From the NCBI GenBank assembly GCA_003252395.1, contig QKEL01000014.1, positions 1 through 64,000 on the forward strand: DNA of 64,000 bases, written 5' to 3'. Source of the stretch: Spirochaetales bacterium (GTDB lineage: Bacteria; Spirochaetota; Spirochaetia; Treponematales; Treponemataceae). The position numbers were made by a program, and so were the translations under genes. Position 1 is the first letter of the stretch, and each line of letters begins with the position of its first letter. The notes under the pieces are model-generated. The model saw nothing but the letters and a program-made list of their open reading frames with translations. It was not told where the DNA came from and searched no databases. Of this stretch, positions 17,901 to 26,936 are shown piece by piece.

Positions 17901-20438
17901 ATGTTTTCGCGCATCAAACGTCTATTTTCAAAAAACAGGGAAACGGAGCGGGACCCCGACGATACGATAACGGAACTCTGGACCGCCGACTTCCGAAAAC
18001 CCGCCCAAGCCCGTTTTGTCCCGGAAACGGGCGATGCCTACGCGAGCGCGCTCACCCCCGCCGGACTCCGTTTGAATCTCCAAAAGCGCCAAATTTTCGC
18101 CTGGACCGTCAATCCGCTCTATCGATACCGCAATTTCATAGCCGAGGCCACGGTGGCTTTCGAGAATGACGCAGAAGGCGCGAAGGGCGCGGGGCCGGGC
18201 GAAACGCCCTCGAATAACGGCCGCAGCGGCGGCGAGCGCGCGGGCTCGTGCGCGGCGGGCCTCCTGTTCCGATACCTCAATGAATCCACGTTTTACAGCC
18301 TCCTTATCTCGGACCGCGGGCTCCTCCGCCTCGACGCCGTGGTGAACGGCACTCCCCTGCCCGTCCTGGGCTGGACCGAGACCGGCGGATCCCCGCACGC
18401 GGTCGCGCCGGCGGCACGAAAGCTGCGGCTGATCGCGCGGGACACGAGCTTTACCCTGATCGTCGACGACGCGTGGGTGGCCGAATGCCACGACGACACG
18501 ATTCAGGCCGCGGGAAGGATCGCCTTCGCCGGCCAAAACTGGGGCATGCGCGAGGCCGCGTCGCCCCTGCTTTCCGCCCTGACCCTCGACACGAGGCCGT
18601 TCGAGATAGAGACCGTCCATACCCGTTGGGCCCGGCTTATCCCCATTCCGGCCGAAGCCCGGGTAAACCTGGCGAAAACCCTGTATTCCATGGGCAAATA
18701 CGTGCCGGCGATACTGGAACTCAAGCGGGCGCGGAAAGCGGGCGCCCCGGACGCGGAACAGCATCTCTTGGCCGCCCAGGCGTATTTGGCCCAACAGCTC
18801 TTCCCCGAGGCGGAGGAGGAATCGCGCGCGGCCCTCGCCCTCGAGGGCGGGAACCTGAGCGCGGCGGCGGAACTGGGCGGGATTCTCTACCTTCAAAACC
18901 GATTCCCCGAGCTGGAAACCCTTCTCGGATCACTGGAGAGATCGGGGATCGAACGTTCGCCGTTTCTTTCCAATCTGGAAGGCCACCTGCGCCATTGGCG
19001 GGGAGAAAGCGAAGCCGCCGCCCAAGCGTACGAGCGTGCGGCGGCCTTAACCCCGGACCAAGGCATATTCCGCCGCAACGCCGGCGCGGAGTGGAAGGAC
19101 TGCGGGCAGACCGACCGCGCGGTGGAAGCCTGGCTCGGGGCGGGGAACGCATTCCTTGGGGACAACGCCTACGACGACCTGGGGGAGCTTCTCGCTTCCT
19201 TGAGGGAATTGGCGCCCAAGGACCCGCGGGTACTCGCCCTCGAGGGGAAATTCGAGTACGGACGCGGCAATCATGACCAGGCCGCGAAAGCGCTGGATAA
19301 GGCCATAAAGGCCGGCTCCGGGGATTCGGGGGTTTGGTATCTGCACGGCATGCTCCTCTCGGAACGGGGCAAGACCGCCAAGGCGATCGAGGCGTTCCGA
19401 AAGGCCGTTGAACGGGAGCCTGAATACGGGCCCTACCGCTTCCGCCTGGCGGAAACCCTCTTCTTCGCGGGCCTTCCCTGCGACGAGGAAATGGACGGGG
19501 CGTTCGAGACGGGAGCGGAGAACGGGTGGGTACACAATCTCGCCGCCCTTCGCGCCCTGAGCCGCGACGATCTGGGTTCGGCTTCGGCACACGCGGCCGA
19601 GGCGCTCCGGCTTCTCCCGGAAGAACGGGACGTGATCGTGAATTACGCCGAGGTGGAACGGCGGTTCGGCCGGCTCGACGCGGCCCTTTCCCTGTTCGAC
19701 CAAAACGACGCCGCCTTTCTCCGCGCCGGGGCCAATCTCCTGGTGGAGGACCGCCGCCACGAGGAAGCGGACGAATGGTACCGCCGCGCGCAAAAGCGCA
19801 CGCCCTACGATCCAGAATTGCTCGCGGATCGGGCGGCGAATTGCATAGAGCTGAATTACCTGAACGAGGCGGACGATCTTTTGGGCCGGGCCCTGGATTA
19901 CGCCAGCTCGCCGAGGCTATATAAGCTCATTAGCTATCTCGCCTCCCGAAAGGGGGAGTTTACGCGATGCGAGGTGGCCCTGCAGCAGGGACTGTCGGAA
20001 TTTCCGGAAGACCCCGACCTCCTGTACGAGCTGAGCGCGGTGTATCTCGCCACGAACCGCCCCGCCAAGGCGGAGGAAGTGCGCGCCCGCCTTGAGGCGG
20101 TAGACTCGGGGGAACGGATTCGGGCCCTCGAGGAGGAAATACTCGAGAAAAGCACCGTATCCTTCGGCTGTTCGGCCTGCGGGCGCCGATGGCGGGTGCC
20201 CAAGGACTTGCCCCCCCAAGGGTCGCTCCACCTGACCGCGCAACCCCCCGACGATCTGCCCGCCGGAACCTGCCCCCAATGCAAGACCGTGCTCTGCATC
20301 GGCTGCGGCAAGGAAACCCTCGGCGAGGACGGCCGGTTCCGGTGCCGCTCCTGCGGCGTTCCCCTCAAGCTTATCGACAACAACATCATCTGGATACTGA
20401 ACCAGTGGCAGGCGAACGCGCCCGCGGAAGGCGAATAG
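17901..20438 (+). CDS. large TPR protein with C-terminal zinc ribbons
   Basis: 845 residues from the ATG used. The first 240 residues form a beta-rich domain (LLFRYLNESTFYSLLISD, LRLIARDTSFTLIVDDAWV) that looks like a concanavalin-type fold. About ten TPR-like helical repeats follow (about 250-740). The C-terminus has CSACGRRW, CPQCKTVLCIGCG and CRSCG, probably two zinc ribbons. No signal peptide or membrane segment, so cytoplasmic. Start is uncertain: in-frame starts at 17835 and 17856 exist, but a TATAAT at 17849-17854 would place transcription after them. Function is unknown; a scaffold is inferred. Confidence 0.7.
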   Translation: MFSRIKRLFSKNRETERDPDDTITELWTADFRKPAQARFVPETGDAYASALTPAGLRLNLQKRQIFAWTVNPLYRYRNFIAEATVAFENDAEGAKGAGPGETPSNNGRSGGERAGSCAAGLLFRYLNESTFYSLLISDRGLLRLDAVVNGTPLPVLGWTETGGSPHAVAPAARKLRLIARDTSFTLIVDDAWVAECHDDTIQAAGRIAFAGQNWGMREAASPLLSALTLDTRPFEIETVHTRWARLIPIPAEARVNLAKTLYSMGKYVPAILELKRARKAGAPDAEQHLLAAQAYLAQQLFPEAEEESRAALALEGGNLSAAAELGGILYLQNRFPELETLLGSLERSGIERSPFLSNLEGHLRHWRGESEAAAQAYERAAALTPDQGIFRRNAGAEWKDCGQTDRAVEAWLGAGNAFLGDNAYDDLGELLASLRELAPKDPRVLALEGKFEYGRGNHDQAAKALDKAIKAGSGDSGVWYLHGMLLSERGKTAKAIEAFRKAVEREPEYGPYRFRLAETLFFAGLPCDEEMDGAFETGAENGWVHNLAALRALSRDDLGSASAHAAEALRLLPEERDVIVNYAEVERRFGRLDAALSLFDQNDAAFLRAGANLLVEDRRHEEADEWYRRAQKRTPYDPELLADRAANCIELNYLNEADDLLGRALDYASSPRLYKLISYLASRKGEFTRCEVALQQGLSEFPEDPDLLYELSAVYLATNRPAKAEEVRARLEAVDSGERIRALEEEILEKSTVSFGCSACGRRWRVPKDLPPQGSLHLTAQPPDDLPAGTCPQCKTVLCIGCGKETLGEDGRFRCRSCGVPLKLIDNNIIWILNQWQANAPAEGE

Positions 20439-20453
20439 CGCCTTAACGCGCCC

Positions 20454-21845
20454 TTATTCTGCCGAAAGCTGCCACGCCATATCGAGCTGGTCACGGGCGT
20501 TTTCGAGCGCCTCGGCGGCCTTCGCGAGCTGGTATTCGGCGGAAAGCAGTTTTTCCGTCGCGCTGTCCAGCGCCGCCTGCGCCGCCTCGCCCCGCTCCAA
20601 AAGAAGCCGCGTTTCGGTTTCCGAAAGCCGGGCCGATTCCACGAACCGCTGCGCGTTCTCGTAATTCCGCCGCGCCATGGCGAGGGCCGAGGCCTGGTTC
20701 GCGTAGGCGGTCCTCACGTTCCGCTCGGTCGTCTCGAACGACCGCCTCTGGATCGCGAGTGACTCGTCGGCGCTCGATTTGGTCTTTTGGAAGAATACGT
20801 CCGGCGAAACGCTGATCTTTGCCGAAACGCTCCAATTTTTCCCGTCGTCTATGGAAGTACCGATCGAGAGGTCCGGTAGGGAGACCGCCGAGGCGGTTCC
20901 CTCGGTTTGCGACCGCAGGGAGAGCCGCGCGAGGCGAATATCCGCGGATCGCGCGTACCAGGCGTCCGCGTCGGCGAGGATTCGCTCCACGGAAGGGTCA
21001 AGGGCCTCCAATTCCGCGTCGGCGGCGATGTCGAGGCCGGTTCGGAGGTTCAGGTTCTGTACGGCAGTCGCGAGATTGTTCTCGGCGGCGTCCAGTTCGC
21101 CCTGGGCGTCCATCAGGTCCGAATAGGCGCTGATCTCGTCGGATTTACGTTCCTTGCCGAGCTCCACGAGATACTGGATTTTGGAAAGGGCGTTTTGGGC
21201 CGTGGTCACGGCGGCGGCGCGGGCCGCGTACTCCGCCTTCGCCGTGAGGACCGCCCGGTATTCCCGGCGAACCGAGAGCATGGACTGGCGCACGGCGCTT
21301 TCGGATTGGATGACGGCCTTTTGCCAGGCGGCTTCCGCCTGCGAGTCGGCCTTGGCGAAGGGAGAAAGCGAGAGGGACAGGCTCGCCCCGTTCGTTTCGA
21401 GGTCGGTGGTGCCCGAAAGGGCGACCGTAAGCCACTTCGCCATGGGAACCGACAGGCTCGCGGTTACCGATTTCGCGATATCCGACGGGGAAGCGCCGCC
21501 GGGCGCGGGGGCGGATTCGGTTCCCGCGGAGCCCTTCGCGGAAGCGGAGAGCGAGAGGCTTGAACCGTAGGGCGCGGCCGCCTTCGCGAGGCTATTCCGG
21601 GCGATGACGAGGTTGCTTCTCGCGTCGGCCAGGGATGAGTCGTTTTCCAGGGCGGCGTTCATCGCGTCGGCCAGGGTTACGGGGTGAACGGCGGCCGGGA
21701 AAAACAGCGCCAGGGCAGCCAAGGAAGCGAAGGCGAGGGCGCGCAGGGCGCCGAAGCCGGCGGTTTCGTCGGTCAGGCGGGTACGGGACCTTCCCTTACC
21801 CGCCGCGCGGCCGATCGTGATGCGAACGAGAGTGCGTGTTGCCAT
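20454..21845 (-). CDS. TolC-family outer membrane efflux protein
   Basis: The last gene of the efflux operon. After an unusually long basic N-terminus (about 33 residues) comes a hydrophobic signal (ALAFASLAALALFFPAA), then the TolC pattern of two alanine-rich coiled-coil halves separated by beta strands (SLSLSASAKG, LSIGTSIDDG). 463 residues. TolC trimers form the outer-membrane channel of tripartite pumps. It follows the second permease by about 90 bp. The long N-region may mean that the true start lies further in. Confidence 0.85.
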   Translation of the reverse strand: MATRTLVRITIGRAAGKGRSRTRLTDETAGFGALRALAFASLAALALFFPAAVHPVTLADAMNAALENDSSLADARSNLVIARNSLAKAAAPYGSSLSLSASAKGSAGTESAPAPGGASPSDIAKSVTASLSVPMAKWLTVALSGTTDLETNGASLSLSLSPFAKADSQAEAAWQKAVIQSESAVRQSMLSVRREYRAVLTAKAEYAARAAAVTTAQNALSKIQYLVELGKERKSDEISAYSDLMDAQGELDAAENNLATAVQNLNLRTGLDIAADAELEALDPSVERILADADAWYARSADIRLARLSLRSQTEGTASAVSLPDLSIGTSIDDGKNWSVSAKISVSPDVFFQKTKSSADESLAIQRRSFETTERNVRTAYANQASALAMARRNYENAQRFVESARLSETETRLLLERGEAAQAALDSATEKLLSAEYQLAKAAEALENARDQLDMAWQLSAE

Positions 21846-21933
21846 AATGGGTTCCTTATCCGAGAAGCGGGCGGGGCTCCATGGGCGCGCCGAGGCTGCC
21901 CCGCCGAGGCCGAATTCCGGCCGGGCTCGTTTT

Positions 21934-23262
21934 CTATTCCTTCAAGCCCTCGACGATCGATGAGCCGGCGGCGCGGGCCGCGGGCAATAGACTAAAGAGG
22001 AAGGCGAGAACTAGGGCCGCCACGGGCGCCAATACGGTGCGGAACTCGAAGAGGCGCGAGGTAAGGTCGCCGGAACTGATGCCCAGGGCATCGAGATACG
22101 GCACGAGGATTTCCCTCATGGGCAGGGAAAGGGCCGTGGCGAGGGCGAGCCCGATAAGGCCGCCAGCGCCGGCAAGCGCCATGCTGCGCCCCGAAAGCTC
22201 GACCGTTCCCTGGTAGACCGTCATGCCCAGGGCGCGCTTCAGGGCGATTTCCTTCGCCCGGTCCGCGGCGTCCACGAGGAGGCCCGAAACGATGCCGAAC
22301 GCGGCGATGATCAGGATCAGCACGCCGAGGCCGGAAGTGACCAGAGACAGGTCGTTCAGCGACTGCCTCGCCTTATCGATGGTGGATATCCCGGGGCTAT
22401 TCGGGGACCCTTCCCACGCGGCGAGCTTCACCTGGCCGCCGGTCAATTCGTCGAGCCGGGCGCGAATGGCGGACTCGACGTTCGCCACGGTGGTGCCGCT
22501 GACCCGGGCGACGAACATGCGCACCGGCATGGCGAAGTTCATGCCGCTCGGCAGGAGCGAGGTATAGGGCATGAGATAATCCTCGATCCCGAAATTCTCC
22601 GCCTCGAAGCGGGTCGGGTCCTCGTACACGCCGATGACGACGTAATTGCTCCAGGGAGACACGCGCCGCGCCGCGTTGGCCCCCGAACCGCCGGCGATAT
22701 CGCGGGTGAACATGCGGAAGCCGTTGTCCACCGCGACGGTCTGCCCCAGCGCGGCCTCGGCCCCGCCAAAGAGCGCCTTCGCCGCCCGGGCCGAGAGTAC
22801 CAGCACCTTGTCGCGGTTTTTCACGTTATCGGCCGAGAGAAAGGTTCCCGACGCCAGGGTAAGGCCCATCACGTCGTCGTACGCGTCGTCCGTCCCCAGC
22901 ACGCCCGAGGGCTTCCAGTACTGGTTGTTCACCTGTATCTGGTCCATGGGCATGGTATTCACGATCGAGACGGCCTTCACGCCCCGGATATCGGAGGCGA
23001 TGGTCTCGCGGTAGGAGGCGTCGAACTGAAAGGGCATTGTCCAGTCTAGGTCCCCGTCGGCGCCGATTTCCGCGTTGGCTATCACGATGCGCTTTTCCGC
23101 GCCGCCCGTGGTTTCCCGGACGAGCCGGTCAAGGCGCGCGGTGGTTTGCATGGACAGGGCGAGGGCGCCCGTTCCTATGCCGGTGGTCAGTATGAGAAGA
23201 AGATTGCGCACCGGATGCGTCATGACCACCCGATACCATCTCCAGAACATTCGCTTTACCAT
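21934..23262 (-). CDS. ABC transporter permease, FtsX/MacB type (second)
   Basis: 442 residues: one N-terminal membrane segment (LLLILTTGIGTGALALSMQ), a large periplasmic MacB-like domain, then three C-terminal membrane segments with the FtsX signature KEIALKRALGM. It has no ATPase domain of its own. With the permease encoded 10 bp upstream it likely forms a heterodimer driven by the shared ATPase. The gene order adaptor, ATPase, permease, permease, TolC indicates export across both membranes. Confidence 0.87.
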   Translation of the reverse strand: MVKRMFWRWYRVVMTHPVRNLLLILTTGIGTGALALSMQTTARLDRLVRETTGGAEKRIVIANAEIGADGDLDWTMPFQFDASYRETIASDIRGVKAVSIVNTMPMDQIQVNNQYWKPSGVLGTDDAYDDVMGLTLASGTFLSADNVKNRDKVLVLSARAAKALFGGAEAALGQTVAVDNGFRMFTRDIAGGSGANAARRVSPWSNYVVIGVYEDPTRFEAENFGIEDYLMPYTSLLPSGMNFAMPVRMFVARVSGTTVANVESAIRARLDELTGGQVKLAAWEGSPNSPGISTIDKARQSLNDLSLVTSGLGVLILIIAAFGIVSGLLVDAADRAKEIALKRALGMTVYQGTVELSGRSMALAGAGGLIGLALATALSLPMREILVPYLDALGISSGDLTSRLFEFRTVLAPVAALVLAFLFSLLPAARAAGSSIVEGLKE

Positions 23263-23272
23263 ATAAGTCCCC

Positions 23273-24802
23273 TTATTCCGAGCGCAGGGCGTCGGTAATC
23301 ACGAGCCGGGATCCCGAACGGGCGGGAATCGCGGCGAACAGAAGCGAGACCAGGAGCGCCCCGAAACCGACGGCCGCCAGGACCGGGAGGTTCACCGAAA
23401 CGGGGATGCTCTGACCCGAGGAATTGTTTTCCAGCATGCGGCCGAGAACGCCGACCACGAACGGCGATACCGCGAGGCCTAAAACCGCGCCCGACGAGCC
23501 GATCACCGCGGCCTCGACCATGATTTGTCCGAACACCCGCATATTCCACGCGCCTATGGCCCGCATGATCGCGATGGGGCGTCTCCGCCGAACGACCCGG
23601 CTCGTCATCAGGTTGAAGAGGTTAATCGCGGCGGTAAGCGCGCTAGCGGCGGCGAGGATCGCCATAAGGCTCAGGATTCGCTCCCGCTTGGTCACTTCGG
23701 CCCGGAAGGCGTCCAGGTTGGCCTCGGCGATGACCGCTCCCTCGCCGTACTTCGCGTCGAAAAACCGTTCCAGCTCGATCGCCGCCCGCGCGGGGTCGCC
23801 GGTGACGGGGACGGAAAAACTCAATTCGCGGAAGCGGGACCGGCGCGCGGCGCCGAAGCGAAGCTCCATCGTGGGAACGAACACCATATCGTTAAAGGAC
23901 ACGTTCCGTCCGGAACTGTTCCACGGGTCGTCGGCGAGCACGCCGACTATCGTGTAGGACTGGTTGTTCAGGATGAGCTTCATGCCCACGAGTTTGGCGG
24001 GATCGCTCACGCTCGCGTATAGCTTATTCGCGACGCTCGAGCCGAGCACCGCCCCGTTGGCCGCGGAACCGGTGGCGGAGTCGGAGAGCACGTCGCCGTA
24101 CTGGGCGGTAAGGCGATACGCCTGAAAAAAGCCGCCTGAAACCATGGCGCCGGGGATTTCTTCCATCGTGGGCTTTTCCAGCGAGGCGTCTATCTCTTGC
24201 CGCTGCTCCTGCATCGGCGGGAGCATCTCGCCGTCGGGAGGCGCCATATCCCCCTCGGGAGGCGCCATATCGCCGCCGGGAACTCCTGAGTCGGCAGCGC
24301 CGGAATTTGCCCCCGAAGCAGAGCCGCTCGCTGAGCCGCTCGCAGTGCCGGCGGCGGCGCCTCCCGACGCGCCGGCGGTCCGGGCCGTGGCGACCATCAT
24401 CGGCCCGCCGAAGCCGCCCGGCCCGCCGAAGCCGCCCGACTGGGAGCTGCTGGCGGCGGTGTTGAAGCTGCGGAATTCCGCCTGGTAATAACCGTCCACG
24501 TTGTCGTTCTCCGCGATGGCCTGCGCGGCGTCGTCGGCGGTAAATTCGATATTCTCGATCTCCGTCGAGCCGATGAGGACCGCGGCCTCGTCGCCCTGGC
24601 TTCTCGTGCGGGTCGCCTGACGGACGGTCACCTGGCGGGCCTGGGGCGAGCTGGAGAATTCGTCGAAGTACTTTCGGTAGCTGGAAACCAGGGAAAGCGT
24701 TCCGGCCAGGGTCGCCACGCCGAGCGCGATTCCCGCAAGGGCCAGCGCCGACTCAAGTTTACGCGAGCGGATATACCGCGCGCTTAAGGAAAGGGCGTTC
24801 AT
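23273..24802 (-). CDS. ABC transporter permease, FtsX/MacB type (first)
   Basis: 509 residues with the same layout as the next gene: N-terminal membrane segment (LALAGIALGVATLAGTLSLV), MacB-like periplasmic domain, three C-terminal segments following RRRRPIAIMRAIGAW. The periplasmic domain carries a low-complexity insertion at about residues 117-200, rich in Gly, Ala and Ser and then Pro/Met/Glu (GDMAPPEGDMAPPDGEM). That insertion is probably exposed and disordered. The gene is 10 bp after the ATPase gene. Confidence 0.87.
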   Translation of the reverse strand: MNALSLSARYIRSRKLESALALAGIALGVATLAGTLSLVSSYRKYFDEFSSSPQARQVTVRQATRTRSQGDEAAVLIGSTEIENIEFTADDAAQAIAENDNVDGYYQAEFRSFNTAASSSQSGGFGGPGGFGGPMMVATARTAGASGGAAAGTASGSASGSASGANSGAADSGVPGGDMAPPEGDMAPPDGEMLPPMQEQRQEIDASLEKPTMEEIPGAMVSGGFFQAYRLTAQYGDVLSDSATGSAANGAVLGSSVANKLYASVSDPAKLVGMKLILNNQSYTIVGVLADDPWNSSGRNVSFNDMVFVPTMELRFGAARRSRFRELSFSVPVTGDPARAAIELERFFDAKYGEGAVIAEANLDAFRAEVTKRERILSLMAILAAASALTAAINLFNLMTSRVVRRRRPIAIMRAIGAWNMRVFGQIMVEAAVIGSSGAVLGLAVSPFVVGVLGRMLENNSSGQSIPVSVNLPVLAAVGFGALLVSLLFAAIPARSGSRLVITDALRSE

Positions 24803-24812
24803 CGCTTCCCCC

Positions 24813-25490
24813 TTAGCCGAGAATGCGGCCGTCGGCGAGGCGCAGGCGCCGCGAGCCCAACTTGCCGAGATTGTCGTCGTGGGTGACCATGATGATGGTC
24901 ATGCCCTCCGCGTTCAGGTCACGAATGATGTCCATGATCTGCCGGCCCGTTTCCGAGGGAAGGTTTCCCGTCGGCTCGTCGGCGAACAGAAAGCCGGGGT
25001 CGTTGGCGAGGGCCCGGGCGATGGCGACGCGCTGCTGCTCGCCGCCGGACATGGCGCGGGGATGGTGGGTCAGGCGGTGACCGAGGCCGACCTTTTCCAA
25101 AAGCTCGCCGGCGCGCTCGCTCCGCTGTTTCGCGGGTATCCCCGCGTAGGTCATGGGGAGCTCCACGTTTTCAAGCGCGTTCAGCTCGGGCAACAGGTGG
25201 AAGCTTTGAAAGACGAACCCGAAAAAACGGTTCCGGACCCGGGCGAGTTCCTTGTCGGAGAGGCCCATAACGTCCTGTCCCTCCAGCGAGAATTTCCCCT
25301 CGCTCGGCAAGTCCAATAGCCCGAGTATCTGCAGGAGGGTCGACTTTCCCGAGCCCGACGGGCCCATTATCGTCACGAATTCGCCCCGGGCGATATCGAG
25401 GTCCACGTCGCGCAGGCCCCACACGCGCTCGGAACCCTCGGCGTTGGCCGACTTATCCCAATACTTACTTATGCCTTCTAAATGGATCAT
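24813..25490 (-). CDS. ABC transporter ATPase, MacB/LolD type
   Basis: 225 residues with Walker [10 protein letters not shown] near residue 40, signature [15 protein letters not shown], Walker [12 protein letters not shown] and the switch histidine in MVTHD. The GNL stretch after Walker B is typical of the MacB/LolD/FtsE branch, which powers mechanotransmission instead of transport through the membrane. It lies between the adaptor and permease genes of the same operon. Confidence 0.92.
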   Translation of the reverse strand: MIHLEGISKYWDKSANAEGSERVWGLRDVDLDIARGEFVTIMGPSGSGKSTLLQILGLLDLPSEGKFSLEGQDVMGLSDKELARVRNRFFGFVFQSFHLLPELNALENVELPMTYAGIPAKQRSERAGELLEKVGLGHRLTHHPRAMSGGEQQRVAIARALANDPGFLFADEPTGNLPSETGRQIMDIIRDLNAEGMTIIMVTHDDNLGKLGSRRLRLADGRILG

Positions 25491-25505
25491 GATCGTGTTT
25501 CTCCC

Positions 25506-26804
25506 TTATTTCGCCAGATTTATGCGGGCCAGGTGTATGAATTCCTGGTACGCCGAGGTTATTACGCGGTCGCCCTCCTTCAAACCGGAGAGAACCTGTA
25601 TGGCGTTGCCGTCGGTGACGCCGAAGGCCGCCGTCTTCTTTTCGGCCGTATCCCCGTCAATGACGTACGCCGCCGAGTAGTTTCCGCTCGACAGATAGGG
25701 GCCGCGCGGCAGGGTCAGCGCGTTTTGGATCACCCCTACCTCGATCTCCGCGGAAACGGATCCGCCCACGATCGCGTTGGAGGGAACCTCGGCAAAGTCC
25801 GATACCACGCGGACCGTCGAGGTCGACGAAGACGAGGAGGAGGTCGCGGAGCTCGAGATCGACGTGACCTTACCCGCGCTTACGGTGTCGCCTATGGTGA
25901 TGGCCACCGGGTTCCCCACCCGAACCTCGCCGATCCGGTTTTCAGCCACGTCTATCCCGACCTGGAGATCGGAGGGATTCGCTATGACGGCAACGGCGGA
26001 ATACGCGGAAACGCGGTCGCCAACCGCGACGGAAAGGGTATACACCCTGCCGTCCATTCCGCTCCGGACGGTACAGGCGGCGATGGACGCCTTGAGGTCG
26101 GCAATGGTCTTTTGCTTTTGCTCCACCGTGCTCGCCCTGTTCGATAGATCGATGTCGTGCTGGGCCTTCGACTGCTCCTGCGCAAGGCGGGCGAGGTCGA
26201 GGGAATCGCTCGCGTCCGCGACGTTGTTTTTCGCGACGGTCAGCTCGCTCTGGGAGGCGATGCCCCGGTCGAAAAGCCCCTGGGTCTGCTCCAGCGTATC
26301 CTTGGCGGTTTGCAGGTTCCGCTCCGCGGTCTTAATCGCGATATCCTGCTGCCGGGTCGTAAAGCCGAACTGCGTATCGGTCATGGTCGCGGCCCGGAGA
26401 ATCTCGTCGAGGGCGGCCTGGGCCACCACGAGCTGCCAATCGAGGTCCGCGGTAACGAGTTGGGCGATAGCCTGACCCTTTTTCACCGAATCTCCCTCGC
26501 TTACGTACACGGCCGAGACCTGCGAGGTTTCGGGGGAGAGCAGGGTTTCCTTGTCCCGCAGCTCGACGGTGCCGGTGGAGGATACGGCGTTGCGGATCGT
26601 CGCTACGGTAACCGGCGCCTCGTTCCACAGCTTCAGCGTAAAGGCCTCGCCCGATTCTTTAGGCGCGATCAGCCAGACCAAGGCGGCGACGGCCGCGCCG
26701 ACGGCGATTATCGCCAGAGGCAAAAGGGCCTTTCCTTTTTTCCGTCCGCCCGAGGAGGGGGCGGCCTTGCGGTCAGAATCGAAAATCAACTGGGTATTCG
26801 GCAT
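25506..26804 (-). CDS. periplasmic adaptor, MacA/HlyD family
   Basis: 432 residues: an uncleaved N-terminal membrane anchor (LLPLAIIAVGAAVAALVWLI), a beta-barrel/lipoyl half (VSEGDSVKKGQAIAQL), a coiled-coil hairpin rich in Gln/Ala/Asp (about 150-260), the returning lipoyl half (GMDGRVYTLSVAVGDRV) and a C-terminal barrel. Adaptors bridge the inner-membrane ABC complex and TolC. First gene of the five-gene efflux operon, divergent from the kinase/regulator pair. AAGGAGA precedes the ATG. Confidence 0.88.
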   Translation of the reverse strand: MPNTQLIFDSDRKAAPSSGGRKKGKALLPLAIIAVGAAVAALVWLIAPKESGEAFTLKLWNEAPVTVATIRNAVSSTGTVELRDKETLLSPETSQVSAVYVSEGDSVKKGQAIAQLVTADLDWQLVVAQAALDEILRAATMTDTQFGFTTRQQDIAIKTAERNLQTAKDTLEQTQGLFDRGIASQSELTVAKNNVADASDSLDLARLAQEQSKAQHDIDLSNRASTVEQKQKTIADLKASIAACTVRSGMDGRVYTLSVAVGDRVSAYSAVAVIANPSDLQVGIDVAENRIGEVRVGNPVAITIGDTVSAGKVTSISSSATSSSSSSTSTVRVVSDFAEVPSNAIVGGSVSAEIEVGVIQNALTLPRGPYLSSGNYSAAYVIDGDTAEKKTAAFGVTDGNAIQVLSGLKEGDRVITSAYQEFIHLARINLAK

Positions 26805-26860
26805 TTCATTCTCCTTACCAATTCCTAACCTAAGGATAGGGCAACGGAAAAAAAGGAGTG

Positions 26861-26930
26861 TTACAGGCTTGTAAAATGGGGGTCGGGAAAGCCCCCGTAT
26901 TGTTACAGGCGCGTAAAAATGCGGTAGTAT
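26861..26930. promoter_or_regulatory. two TTAC-N6-GTAA operators and kinase promoter
   Basis: TTACAGGCTTGTAA (26861-26874) and TTACAGGCGCGTAA (26903-26916) are spaced 42 bp start to start, about four helix turns, in the gap between the efflux operon and the two-component genes. The second overlaps a -35-like GTTACA (26902-26907) that is 17 bp from TAGTAT (26925-26930), pointing to a start close to the GTG of the kinase. The adjacent OmpR-type regulator is the natural candidate to bind both. Confidence 0.6.
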
Positions 26931-26936
26931 TAAGGC

